DNA of 64,000 nucleotides from Ostrinia nubilalis. Taxonomy: Eukaryota; Arthropoda; Insecta; Lepidoptera; Crambidae. The translations under genes were made by a program, and so were the position numbers. The DNA is taken from assembly GCF_963855985.1 (NCBI RefSeq), contig NC_087099.1, positions 1,208,001 through 1,272,000 on the forward strand. The letters run 5' to 3'. The notes under the pieces are model-generated. The model saw only the letters and a program-made list of their open reading frames with translations, made no database searches and had not been told where the DNA came from. Shown here piece after piece: positions 52,637-63,418 of the stretch (within the stretch, counting starts at the first letter, position 1; each line of letters begins with the position of its first letter).

Positions 52637-53509
52637 AAGCTTAGTTGCAAAGACCAACGCTCTATACTCGTAGGATCCAATACAAAATAGCAAATAAAAG
52701 TTTTCTCAGGCCCGGATTGCGAAACAACGCTCAGAACTTGAGCACAAATGGCTAAATCCTTCTATGAATGATTGATTCCAACAAAGAAAAGGCCTGAATT
52801 TTGGCTAGAGATTAAATTTAGTTTTAAGATTTGTTTTGTAATTTGTATCCACATAAACCAAGTGTTGATCAGCGCAAGACTCTATCATTATGTTATTTCA
52901 ACGTTAATTTTACTATACAATTTTACAGACACGCTTAAAAGCTGCTTTCACTAGTGCCAATAAGGACTAGTTTCACTCCAAGTAGCAGAAATGAGAGACA
53001 TTTTGTACCGATTAAAAATAAACATCGGCCACGCGCGGAGTGTCAGAGTAGTGCACTCAGCACCGCATTACGGCGGAGTGCAGAGTCAGCTGTTTGCGAG
53101 GGGTCATCAAGAGATGGGAACACTTTTTATTAGCCTCTCATGTATCAGCCATAAATACAAGTTATTTAATCTAGTTACACTAATAATAAAGAGAGAAAAG
53201 ACGATTATTTGTGTGTATTGAATAGGCTCCGAAATTACGAGACCGAATTGAAAAATTCTTCCACCATACGAAGTTTGCCGAATCGGCTAGTGGTCGATAT
53301 AAGAGGAATAAGGATCAATTAAATTAGCAAAAAGTTAAAGCATCCGTTAAGCTGTCTCTCCCCTTGGTAAGTATGTTTTACAAGCAAGTAGACAGTTATC
53401 AGATCGACAGCGATTAATTTTGTAACAGAAGAGCACACTACGGCTGTATTTATTGAATTTTTATCTTTCTTTTTTAACCCACTATCGTTTTAAAGACACA
53501 AATTATAAC
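52637..53509. other. Spacer, no gene recognised
   Basis: A GC-richer patch at 53025-53105 (ACGCGCGGAGTGTCAGAGTA) is not recognised. No gene. Confidence 0.4.
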
Positions 53510-53690
53510 TTTTTTTATGTGACACGAGACAAACGAGCAGACGGATCACCTGATGCTAAGTGATTACCGTCGCCCATAGACACCCGCAGACCCAGGGGCG
53601 TTACAGGTGCGTTGCCGGCCTTTAAGGTGAAGATACGCTCTCCTCTTGAAAGCTTGCAGGTCGTATCCGTCCGGAAACACCGCAGACGAC
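53510..53690 (+). mobile_element. SINE family S3 body, 5' truncated
   Basis: TTTTTTTATGTGACACGAGA CAAACGAGCAGACGGATCAC CTGATGCTAAGTGATTACCG TCGCCCATAGACACCCGCAG ... GTGCGTTGCCGGCCTTTAAG. This body is common in lepidopteran DNA. Its start matches the sequence that follows the tRNA-like head at 19940-20062, which links head and body. Confidence 0.6.
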
Positions 53691-54594
53691 TGCATAACTT
53701 GAATTTTACCTACTGCATCCACCCAATTTTTCTCTGCAGCCGTTTGTTACTTTGTCCGTTCCATAATAAAGAATACACTCGTATATTACACAGCAAACGA
53801 AACAGAATGCAATTACACTAATAAATGCAACCGCGAGCCATGTAGAGTTCAGTCGCCGCTGGCAAGTCGCCCGGCAGGTATTACCCAGCTTCGCGATCCG
53901 ATGGTATGCGCCAATATGGAGGCACTCAAACTTTCAGGAATACATTAACAACCTGTTTACTTTTTCAAGTTGTTATTAGACGTTACATAAGATAAAAGAT
54001 AGTTACATTGTTTTGGAGGGTAGGGAAAATTTAAAAGAAACGCAATTATTTTTTGCAGTGGGAATAACTTCTCAGCATTTAGATTTAGAGTCTTTGAAAT
54101 TATTTCTAGATTGGTACTGCGTTATGTTACACAAATTACAAAAGAGAGAGCCAAAAGAACACCTATAACAGCAACTGTTAAGATATGAAATTCAAAAATA
54201 AGTATAAATTCAATATATGAAATTCATAAATAATTGAGCTTTAAGAGCTAATATTGAGCTAAACACAATGAGGTGCCTGCTATGGTCAGAAAAAATTATA
54301 GATAGGTCCATAATTTATGACTTTGACTGAACTTTATCACTTCAAACTAATGTGGGATACAAACAGTCCGAAAGATTGGGAAACAACGTCCACCGCTTCG
54401 GGTATTAACGAACGACGTCACGTCTGCATCCCCACGAATATCGTAGTTGGAAAATGTAAACCACAAAAGTTTGTAAGATTAAAGAATATCTCAGGACGGT
54501 TTATGAACAGTGCAATTAACGTAAGTGCACACATATTGTATTTGAACATAAGTATTTATGCTAAGCAAACAGTCTGTAAGTTACTTCAAACGAA
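53691..54594. other. Spacer, no gene recognised
   Basis: The 119-codon frame at 54317-54676 overlaps the next repeat and is not recognised. Confidence 0.4.
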
Positions 54595-54705
54595 TATTAT
54601 AAATGCGAAAGTAGCTCTGTCTATCTGTCATATTTTTCTCGCCTTAACAGCGGAACCAAATTTTGTATTGAGATAGATGTGACCTAAGACGTGGGCATTC
54701 TTTTG
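54595..54705 (-). repeat. Widespread arthropod-type repeat, copy 3 (truncated)
   Basis: ATTATAAATGCGAAAGTAGC TCTGTCTATCTGTCATATTT ... CGGAACCAAATTTTGTATTG AGATAGATGTG is the inverse of the end of 38713-38937. Confidence 0.65.
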
Positions 54706-54991
54706 TTGTCAATATTAAAACGGGTGAAAAAGATTATTATGTATTTGATGGAGAAACTATTATTTTTAATTTAGGTAAAAGTGTTTTAATTGGAAAACTC
54801 AAGTGCGATGACTTTATATTACAAACCACAATGAGAGGAGAAGTCACAGGCAGTATGTAGCTGGTTCGAAAAATGCTTACTGAAAGACTAATATTTTGCA
54901 AATAAATTCATACTTTGGAAGTTAAAATAAATTGTAAGTACGCGTATAGTTTATCTTTTTTTTTTAAAGATTATTAGTAATTTATTATTTC
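54706..54991. other. Short AT-rich spacer
   Basis: Nothing recognised. Confidence 0.4.
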
Positions 54992-55128
54992 ACTACTAAG
55001 CTAAATATGCTTGTGTCACGAGTGAGCTCACCACAATAGTCGAGCGGCGGCGGGGACCGAACCCGCGTTCCCCGGATCACGTGTCGGCCAGTCCGACCCC
55101 TTCACCGTTCGGCTAGCGTAGCTTTTTA
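54992..55128 (-). mobile_element. tRNA-headed SINE, family S1, copy 4
   Basis: Minus strand: CTAGCCGAACGGTGAAGGGG TCGGACTGGCCGACACGTGA, then GAACGCGGGTTCGGTCCCCG (B-box-like GGTTCGGTCCC), GCTCGACTATTGTGGTGAGC and ATATTTAGCTTAGTAG. Nearly full length. Confidence 0.8.
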
Positions 55129-56710
55129 TTATGATGACATACGAAATAAATACATAATATAGTCAGTTCATTATTATATCCGGCCCACGCCATTCTCTGC
55201 GCACAAGACAGACGCGTTCATCCCACGCAGATTCGGAATGCGCGACAATTGCCCCATTTTTCCTAATTGGTGTCAACTTGTATCCGGGAGATTTGCCCCG
55301 GTCTTCCATCACACACAGAACACAAGGCAATAATAAACCTGCAAGCGTTGTGATTTATCTGTGTCATTTTTCTGTTACCTTTCCTCTTACATTTTGTAAC
55401 TACTCGTACAAAAAAGACAAAATGTTCATAAAATAGGGACGTCACCGCCATATTTGTTAATATGCAGCAATTCAGGTCAGTCATGACCACTGTATGACTA
55501 ATTGATGGATATCAAAATAAAATCGCGTTACTAACTGCGTAGATGCCCTTGTGTGCTTACAAAAATAAACACTTAAGTAATAATCGTTGATTACTCGGCT
55601 GAAGTGTTAAGCTGCCATTCCAATGATGGCTCCCATATTCCCTACACATTAAAACGGCCTCGTTTTCTAACATTAATTTTGAGTGCGGGCCACTGACGTG
55701 CTATTAACAGCATAAGGCGCTGACTACACGACCCTGTTTGGGGATAATAGCGCCTAAATGAAATAAATAAATAATGCCTAATACCTACAAGTCTTCATAT
55801 TACAGACCTAGCTTTTACCTAAAAATATTCACGCTAACGAAACAAAGTAGGTACAACCATACAAACTAATTAATACAATGAATGCGAAAGCTACAATAGA
55901 CCTATTTGTTCACCTTTTCACGCCAAACCATTATTACACTCATTTAATAAACGTTGAAAGGTATAGAGGTAAATTTAACCTTGGAAAAGATTATAATCTT
56001 TGTTTGTTAAAGGTTTTACTTTGTACTAGATGTTACTTTGAAAATTCATTTGAACAGGGTGAGATAGGGAATGAAAGTTACTTTCAGGCAATCAAACTTT
56101 CATAAGTTGACGATTATGCCAATTGTGTAAATAATTTTCAAACGCACGCGGTCTATGACAAACCAAAACCGTAGTGGGGAAGCTACAGACAAAGAGTACC
56201 TATTATCAATTTATCAGCTACACGAACCGTGTGGCAGCCACCTAATGTTTACGGATCGGGGTAATGTAGCGTGTTTTTTTTTTGGGAGAAAAACGGACGA
56301 AGGTCGGCGCTGGCTGAAAAAGAACATTATAAAATTATCGGGTTACGTGGATGCGATAACGGTATTAATGTGAATCGTTATGGATAGGTAGGTAGATAGG
56401 TAGGTAATAATGCGTAGTCCGACGTTATTGTGACCTGCCAGTAATATGATGACCAAGAAATATTTCATCTGTTATGAAGCTTAGGTTATTACGTGCGGGG
56501 ATTTCACACCACAAGAAAGGTTGCCTAAGTTATTGCAACTACATGCCTTGAGTTTCTATACACATTTTTCATATTTAACCACGACTTAGCAACATTTCTC
56601 ACAATGATTGGGTAAAATCAATCATTTTGTGATAGTGACATCATGTCACCTCGTGAACGATGATGATACGAGTATCATGACTGAATGATTCATTTGGGAA
56701 AGAATTTCTA
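55129..56710. other. Spacer, no gene recognised
   Basis: TAGGTAGGTAGATAGGTAGG (about 56384-56405) is simple sequence. Small frames (55263-55490, 55878-56105, 56155-56373) are unrecognised. Confidence 0.4.
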
Positions 56711-58589
56711 GTCAATTTAAAAGGAGGTAATAAAATATTAAGTTTCTTTTAACAACTGAGGAGTTTGAGTGTACAGACACAAGTAAATCATACATGTTTG
56801 GTGCAGTGTGCGATCGAAAATTGTGAAATTCCAAGCATTTGCAGGCGGGAGTGCGGTGACATTCTTCGACAATTCTCACCTGAATAACCGCATACATTTC
56901 TGCCCAGCATCCAAATTATTTCCAACGTTCAATTCTATCCCACTACTTGTTATTTATGCTTGGATATTCAATTCCAGATAGTCAAGCGACATTCTGTGAT
57001 GCAATAGGAAACATAATTGAATAGTAGAGGAGCCCAACGCCCGCTATTTATTAGTTCAAGTAATTGTTAAAATACACAAACACACATTGGAAATTGTCTT
57101 CAACAAACACAGATGGCCTGACTTTCCGGACTTCGGTATAACTATCAGCAAATTGGGAATTCCCATTTCCTAGTATTTAGTTTCCGAAGCAACAGGCTTT
57201 TCCCAAAAGTACTTTGGCGTTTATATGGGTAATTGTGTTCTAAATAAAAATAGCTAAAGCCACTAGGGGAATAGAATCGTCTTTCAACGCGTCGCGAAGC
57301 CTAACTTCTAATGGGTATATCAATACAAGATACATACAATAGGAAACCCCACACCTCTGTGAAAGGAACTGAGTAAGGTTTCTCTGAGGACTTTATAAAG
57401 AAAACGAATAAAGTGGGTCGATTAAATCCTCAATAATGTTACCAACAAATACTATAAAATATTATACCTAATAGTAAATTGATTTTGCTCGCGGTTTAGC
57501 CCACGTTAACTTCGATCCGTAACAAGACTATCGCGCACGTGTTTTCTTTTTAAACACTATCAATTTTCTTCTCTAGGTCTCCAACTAACATCTTGTCTAA
57601 AGCGTCAATTTCCAATTTCGTAGTTGAAGCGTGGAAATTAACAGACAGTGTTACTTTTACCTTTACGATACAAAAACGGGTTCTCCTTTTTTCGAAGCCG
57701 CATAAAATATTTCAAAAAGCTAACTTTGAAAATATGTTTGAGAACCGCTGCGCTTTGTAATCGAAAGATGAGACGACTGAGTGGTCACGTAGCTCACGTA
57801 CGAGACAGCCGCGGGACTTGCCGATGGCTGTCTTTCCCAGAACATAATTAATCCCAATTAATGTATCGATCAATTCTACGAACTTATGAAATTGTCTTCA
57901 ACTCTACACAATTTGACCCGAAGTTATTTATACTCTGGTACCTAGCTTAATAATTTACTAATATTGTTGTTGTTTCAATGTTATACCAATAAGCCGCCAG
58001 CTTAAAGTACTTCTAGATATTATTAAATATTAAATAATTATTTATTTCAATCACATTGGGATCATATTAGTTTAGGTTAGCGACCTGAAAAAACCTGATA
58101 CTTCATACACACAGCGGTTTAAAGGCTCATCTTCATTTTTAGAATTTTTCATAAACATAATTATTTTGAAAATATATTCATTTAGACCATGCGAAAGGTG
58201 CCGCAACAGATCGGAGTGGAAATTCTTATTGTTGGAGGTCAAGATCCACTTTGAGTCACAAAAATAAAACAATTTTGTATTTTTTCTTGTGCGACTTATA
58301 CGAGTATACTCAACGTAAGAACATACAGCAAAACTCCCACACCTTGCATCTCGTACACATTCGGGAGTTCCCCATTATCAGCACGTGCTTTATCGGAGGC
58401 ATAAATCCGTTCACTACAGCGCATTAAGCTGATTTACACCCGGCGGTAGCTTGAATAGCAGATCTCTCGGCGATTACTTTGACTAATGTATTCCGAATGG
58501 TGATAAGAGGCTGTACTGTGCAGGCGACAGATTTTTGTTCATTGTTCATAGGGAAATATGATCATTTTGAGCTCGTACTCGTACATAGC
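56711..58589. other. Spacer, no gene recognised
   Basis: AT-rich. Frames of 61-67 codons on both strands are unrecognised. No repeat copies matched. Confidence 0.4.
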
Positions 58590-58741
58590 TTCTTCTCAGC
58601 ACTTGCCAAATGTTTGTCTCGAAGCGCTGGCAGGGCAAAAAAAGGATGAGACATGTATAGGCTCCTTAAGAGCATTTGACTATTTGTAAGTACTAATTTA
58701 GTTAGTCTAAACAAATAAAGATAATTTTGATTTTGATTTTT
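58590..58741 (+). repeat. Non-LTR retroelement 3' end, copy 2 of 34735-34888
   Basis: TTCTTCTCAGCACTTGCCAA ATG ... GATGAGACATGTATAGGCTC CT ... TCTAAACAAATAAAGATAAT TTTGATTTTGATTTTTAG. The tail is (TTTTGA)n here, against CTTTGA in copy 1. Confidence 0.65.
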
Positions 58742-59075
58742 AGCATCAAAAACTTATAACTTTTCAGCGTAGATAAAATAAACCACACTCTAAACTAGAA
58801 CTACAATTTGATTCAGAGACAATTTTGGAAAGCAATTAGTCCAAATAACAGCCTTGTTGATTTGTAGAAAATAGTTCGAATTCACGTTGAGTAAGAAATT
58901 AGGTAGGTACGGTGTTCTTTTTATACACCTACGTCATAATGATCGGCTGACGTTGCAGTTTTATGTATTTCGTCAGCACTGCAGCGGCCCACAGCAATTT
59001 TATGTGTCCCAAACTATTCCAGAAAAATTGACTACTTACTTCTCAAATAACATAATATGCGCTCTAGAATTTCTT
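58742..59075. other. Spacer, no gene recognised
   Basis: Nothing recognised. Confidence 0.4.
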
Positions 59076-59115
59076 TTAAGGGTTCCGTAGCCAAATGTCA
59101 AAAAACGGAACCCTA
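59076..59115 (-). repeat. Fragment of the GGTTCCGTA repeat
   Basis: AAGGGTTCCGTAGCCAAATG TCAAAAAACGGAACCCTATT is the inverse of the right end of 37351-37940. Confidence 0.6.
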
Positions 59116-59214
59116 TTCTTACTATTTTAATAAATCGTTATCTTATTGTTACTCGAGTATTTAACTATCTATTTACTAGGTATATGTTTTATAATGAAAA
59201 TTAATTATAAAGCC

Positions 59215-59292
59215 AACTCGGTCATACCAGGACTTTGAACCGAGGTTTCTGCTAACCGCCGCTGGCGATTTTCCAACTAAGGGGTAGGGACT
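59215..59292 (-). repeat. tRNA-like SINE head fragment
   Basis: On the minus strand TTAGTTGGAAAATCGCC (A-box-like) and CTCGGTTCAAAGTCCTGG (B box GGTTCAAAGTCC) at suitable spacing. No tail found. A true tRNA gene seems unlikely because arms do not pair well. Confidence 0.4.
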
Positions 59293-59809
59293 TACCCCGT
59301 TACTGCGAAATTGGCTTCCAAGTGTGATTACTCGCACACATTACACTTTTTCAGGAGATACATCTATCTCTGTCAGTTCTTTAATTTAATGGGTCATGAA
59401 CCCAAATGTTTAGTAAAATATTACATTACCTAACTAACTAGTGATAAGGGTGATAATAGTACTTAACCAGCTCTGTAACTTATTTACGCGAACCCTAATT
59501 AAACTACGAAATTTAGGTCCATTTAAATCGAGCCTGGTTTATGAAATTATACTGGGACATGTAAAAGCTAAATACAGACCTAAATTCAGCATTACTTCAA
59601 CGTATTCCACGCAGGTACGATGGGAATGATCCCGCCAATTCAAATGAGTATCGCTCGAAAAACGATTAACATTAGTTAATTGCTACGTGAGGACGCGTAA
59701 ACACTGGCAGCGAGGATTTTGTCAACGTGTAATTGAAATATGGACGGTAGACTCACGCACATACGTAGACTCAAGCTCTTTAAGCCTATAAATTCTTCTA
59801 CAATTTCGA
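59293..59809. other. Spacer, no gene recognised
   Basis: Nothing recognised. Confidence 0.4.
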
Positions 59810-59925
59810 CAATATCCGAACGATAAAGGTGCAAGGACTCGAGATCCGAGGAACGCTGATCCGAAACCCGCCGCCACTGGACTATGTAGTGAAACTACTC
59901 GTAACACAAGCATATTTAGCTTAGT
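59810..59925 (+). mobile_element. tRNA-headed SINE, family S1, copy 5 (internal deletion)
   Basis: CCGAACGATAAAGGTGCAAG GACTCGAGATCCGAGGAACG CTGATCCGAAACCCGCCGCC (degenerate B box), then CTACTCGTAACACAAGCATA TTTAGCTTAGT. The most decayed of the five. Confidence 0.65.
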
Positions 59926-60381
59926 ACGAGAGGTTGACGGGACTTGATCTTGAAATATGTAGGTATTCTATAGTTCACAAGCCCTTAAGTAAGAAAACCG
60001 CGCTCCTTAGGCTTCAACAGGCCTATTTACATAAGCTTACGTTTCATAGTCAGAAGATTTAAACCCAGTCTGCAAAATTAGGCACACAACATATTTTACG
60101 GTGTAGCTCACCTTAAGCCACATAATAAGCTAGATTATTAAGCCCCGAGTAAGACTAAAGCAAGTTTCCTTCAGTGTGATGTTGAGGCCCTTAAGTATTG
60201 TTAATTATGAAAAATCTAAAACGTTAAAATAACGGTATCGTTGTGGCCAATGAGATGTTGTCATAGTGACATTGACAATACGTCAATGTCACACGAGAAT
60301 CAAACGTCAGAATAGCGGGACGCGCGGAGACGACTCCGCGCGCTTTTATGCTAAGTGATGAACTGTATCTAAAAAAAATAA
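59926..60381. other. Spacer with small hairpin
   Basis: GTGACATTGACAATACGTCAATGTCAC near 60267 forms a 10-bp stem. GCGGGACGCGCGGAGACG (about 60318) and CTCCGCGCGC after it are GC-rich. No gene. Confidence 0.4.
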
Positions 60382-60507
60382 AACCGACTCCAAAAAACCT
60401 ACACTAAAAAGTATAAAAATAATTACTAATTACCTACTTATTTATTAGGACGAATTATTAATATTTATGTAGTAGGTATACCATGATTGATACTTCTGGA
60501 GTTGGTT
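60382..60507. mobile_element. Small palindromic repeat related to family E ends
   Basis: AACCGACTCCAAAAAACC at the left and TGGAGTTGGTT at the right are inverted. The ends resemble AACCGACTTC of family E, but the body differs. Confidence 0.55.
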
Positions 60508-60624
60508 TTACTTTTTTTTATAAAATTTTACTTATTTCTTGCTTTTTAGTTAACTAATTGTTACCTTGATGTTACCACTGAAGGTAGGCAGTACATTGAG
60601 ACCATATTCTTAATGTAGGTATAT
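60508..60624. other. Short spacer
   Basis: Nothing recognised. Confidence 0.35.
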
Positions 60625-60978
60625 TATAAAAAAGTTCATCCCCAATTTTCCACACTTGGGGGTGAAATATTTTCTTCAAATTGGCATGAAACCACCCTTT
60701 TGATAATACCTATTCAACAAAAAAGTAATCGTTCTAATTGGTTTATAATCGGCGGAGATATTGCGTATAAAAAAGTTCATCCCCAATTTTCCACCCTTGG
60801 GGGTTGTTTTTTTTATTATTAAATTTAAATGGGACCACCCTTGAGGTATTACCTATACGCTGAAAAAAGATTTGTTCAAATCGGTTCATAAATGGCGGAG
60901 TTATCGCGTAACAAACATAGAAAAAAAAAAAAAACATACGGGTCGAATTGAGAACCTCCTCCTTTTTTGAAGTCGGTT
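60625..60978 (-). mobile_element. Family E repeat, copy 2 (one end missing)
   Basis: Minus strand matches 48403-48802 closely. The terminal CGCATTTGAAGTCGGTT portion is replaced by unrelated AT-rich DNA, so ~50 bp are lost. The right end GAAGTCGGTT is present. Confidence 0.75.
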
Positions 60979-61480
60979 GATAAGGCAATATACTGTGAAA
61001 GTTAAGTATCCAGTGTTTTATTTATGAGAATAGATCTACCGGCCTCTAATAGTATGTATTTAATATTTAAACTACCAAGGTTAAAAAAGCCTTTATTGTA
61101 GACCATTACACATTATCCCTACGCTTTAAGGCCGGGTAGCAGAGAAAATGGCGAAAATGAGGTTTTCATTTTTCATTTTTGAGGTACTAAACAGTAAAAT
61201 TAAAGGCTAAGATTTTTATTGAGCATAGTTGAGGATATTTTCTAGGGCTATTAACGGATGGAAACACGATTTGATGAAGTTGACTCGATAGAATAAATTC
61301 CCAAAGTTACCTCTATTCGTTTTCTATTTATGGTTTTATTTTTAAAATAAGCGATTTAAGATCCTAAATCTTTTACTAAACTAAAGTTCAGAAATAACTT
61401 GAGGGCTTTTAACGGATGAAATTTTTATATTGCGTCTTATTTAGTTACTATGTTAAATAATTAACATTTTAAAAAAATAA
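60979..61480. other. Spacer between two family E copies
   Basis: GGGCTATTAACGGATGGAAA (61245) and GGGCTTTTAACGGATGAAAT (61403) form a diverged direct repeat ~158 bp apart. No gene. Confidence 0.45.
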
Positions 61481-61885
61481 AACCGACTTCAAATGCGTGA
61501 ACACAAAAAAAACTAAAAATTGCGTATAAAAAAGTTCATCCCCAATTTTCCACCCTTGGGGGTGAAATATTTTCTTCAAATTCGCATGAAACCACCCTTT
61601 TGATAATACCTATTCAACAAAAAAATAATCGTTCAAATTGATTTATAATCGGCGGAGATATTGCGTATAAAAAAGTTCATCCCCAATTTTCCACCCTTGG
61701 GGGTTGTTTTTTCTATTATTAAATTTAAATGGGACCACCCTTGAGGTATTACCTATACGCCGAAAAAAGATTTGTTCAAATCGGTTCATAATTGGCGGAG
61801 TTATCGCGTAACAAACATAGAAAAAAAAAAAAAAAAAAACATACGGGTCGAATTGAGAACCTCCTCCTTTTTTTTGAAGTCGGTT
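61481..61885 (-). mobile_element. Family E repeat, copy 3 (complete)
   Basis: Both ends present (AACCGACTTCAAATGCGTGA at the left; TTTTTTTTGAAGTCGGTT at the right). It is nearly identical to copy 1 in reverse. The A-run after AACATAG is longer here (18 A). Confidence 0.8.
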
Positions 61886-62282
61886 GAAAATGTGGAAAAA
61901 ATCGTCCATGACGGCTTGGACAATCTCAATCAGTCGCGCGGTGGCGCTTACGGAGGACGGACGCGTGTCAGTTTTTTGGCCGTGACAGTTCGCGATTTGT
62001 CAATATTTTTGACAATGATGACTTTGATGAGTCACAGTATAATAATATCAGTGTTACTGGAGAAAGTTTAAATTTTTGATAATTAAGAATTATCAATTTT
62101 GTCTACCTATTGAAATTTAAATCGTTCGCATCCTTTTAAACGAAGACTCTACTCATGATACATAGTACATTCCTCAAATATGAGACAAAACCAATGAGTT
62201 AAAATTACATTTTAATAGTACCTACATACAATCGTCTTACACTCTTTAGAAGAGCACACTGACACAAATAAATAATAAAAAA
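61886..62282. other. Spacer left of the tandem array
   Basis: CAGTCGCGCGGTGGCGCTTA CGGAGGACGGACGCGTG is a CpG-rich patch (61928-61964), unrecognised. The rest is AT-rich. Confidence 0.4.
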
Positions 62283-62847
62283 TACTGTCTAAGGTCTGTA
62301 GCTAAAGGTCTAAGCTGTAAGATAGAAGAATCTTCTAGCCAAAAAGATGGCAGATGCAGCAGATGTCAACGGATTTAAAACTGGAGTTCATATGACTCCT
62401 TGTAGACTTGAGTCTCTAGAGCGTCCCTTCCTCCACCATGCGTAAGAATGTTTCAAAAGATACTGTCTAAGGTCTGTAGCTAAAGGTCTAAGCTGTAAGA
62501 TAGAAGAATCTTCTAGCCAAAAAGATGGCAGATGCAGCAGATGTCAACGGATTTAAAACTGGAGTTCATGTGACTCCTTGTAGACTTGAGTGTCTAGAGC
62601 GTCCCTTCCTCCACCATGCGTAAGGATTTTCACAAAAATACTGTCTAAGGTCTGTAGCTAAAGGTCTACGCTGCAAGATGGAAGAATCTTCTAACCAAAA
62701 AGATGGCAGATGCAGCAGATGTCAACGGATTTAAAACTGGAGTTGATGTGACTCCTTGTAGACTTGAGTGTCTAGAGCGTCCCTTCCTCCACCATGCGTA
62801 AGAATTTTCACAAAAATACTGTCTAAGGTCTGTAGCTAAAGGTCTAC
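62283..62847 (+). repeat. Tandem array, 178-bp unit, 3.2 copies
   Basis: Units start at 62283, 62461, 62639 and 62817 with TACTGTCTAAGGTCTGTAGC TAAAGGTCTA, giving exactly 178 bp each time. The last is cut after 31 bp. Units differ at only a few positions (for example CATATGAC/CATGTGAC, AAGCTG/ACGCTG). Each has AAGATGGCAGATGCAGCAGA TGTC and AGAAGAATCTTCT. 178 is not a multiple of three, so no repeated protein frame. The period is close to nucleosome spacing, common in satellite DNA. Confidence 0.92.
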
Positions 62848-63099
62848 ATCATTTATATTTACTGTGGTTATAAAGGTGTACCGAGGGTACATGCTACACC
62901 TTTTTATTCGATTGTAAGAGTACTGGTTTACTCACAAATCCGTTTTATCTGATTTTCTGAAATCTTTTAATTACACTGGTGTTTATCATTCAAATCAATG
63001 ATTAATGTTTGAACTAATTTGGACATTTAAAGGTCTATCATTGGTATTTTTTTCAAACTTCTGCGTTGAGCCATTTACGAGATCTGGAACATCACAAAA
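62848..63099. other. Short spacer right of the tandem array
   Basis: AAAGGTGTACCGAGGGTACATGCTACACCTTT (about 62872) is an imperfect hairpin. No gene. Confidence 0.4.
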
Positions 63100-63418
63100 C
63101 ATTACCCCAGCAAAATTCTAAATAACTTGAGAACCGGAACACGAACGAATTTTGCTATTCGTGGACAAATTACTACGCAACAAGAGCTATCTATACCATG
63201 TATTTGGTTCCGGGATAGAACGACTTTAAAAAAAATTGCCAGGGTAATGTTTGAAACGTTACCCCAGCAAAATCTGTTTTTTCCTAATAACTTTAAAACG
63301 ATAATTTGAACGAATTTTGCTATTAGTGGACAAATTTCTGCTCACGATGGACTAATTATCTGCTATACTCTCGACTCTCTAAAGCACAACATTTATAAAA
63401 ATTTTGCTGCGGTAATGC
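63100..63418. repeat. Diverged ~157-bp duplication
   Basis: ATTACCCCAGCAAAATTCTA (63101) and GTTACCCCAGCAAAATCTGT (63258) begin two similar stretches that share CGAATTTTGCTATTCGTGGA / CGAATTTTGCTATTAGTGGA. An inverted AAAATTTTGCTGCGGTAATG near 63396 looks like a terminal inverted partner. Possibly a decayed MITE with an internal duplication. Confidence 0.5.

Noticed and set aside
54317..54676. 119-codon plus-strand frame
   Set aside because: Its second half overlaps a known dispersed repeat (54595-54705), so it is not a conserved gene.
62283..62847. CRISPR array
   Set aside because: Repeats are contiguous 178-bp units without spacers, in eukaryotic DNA.
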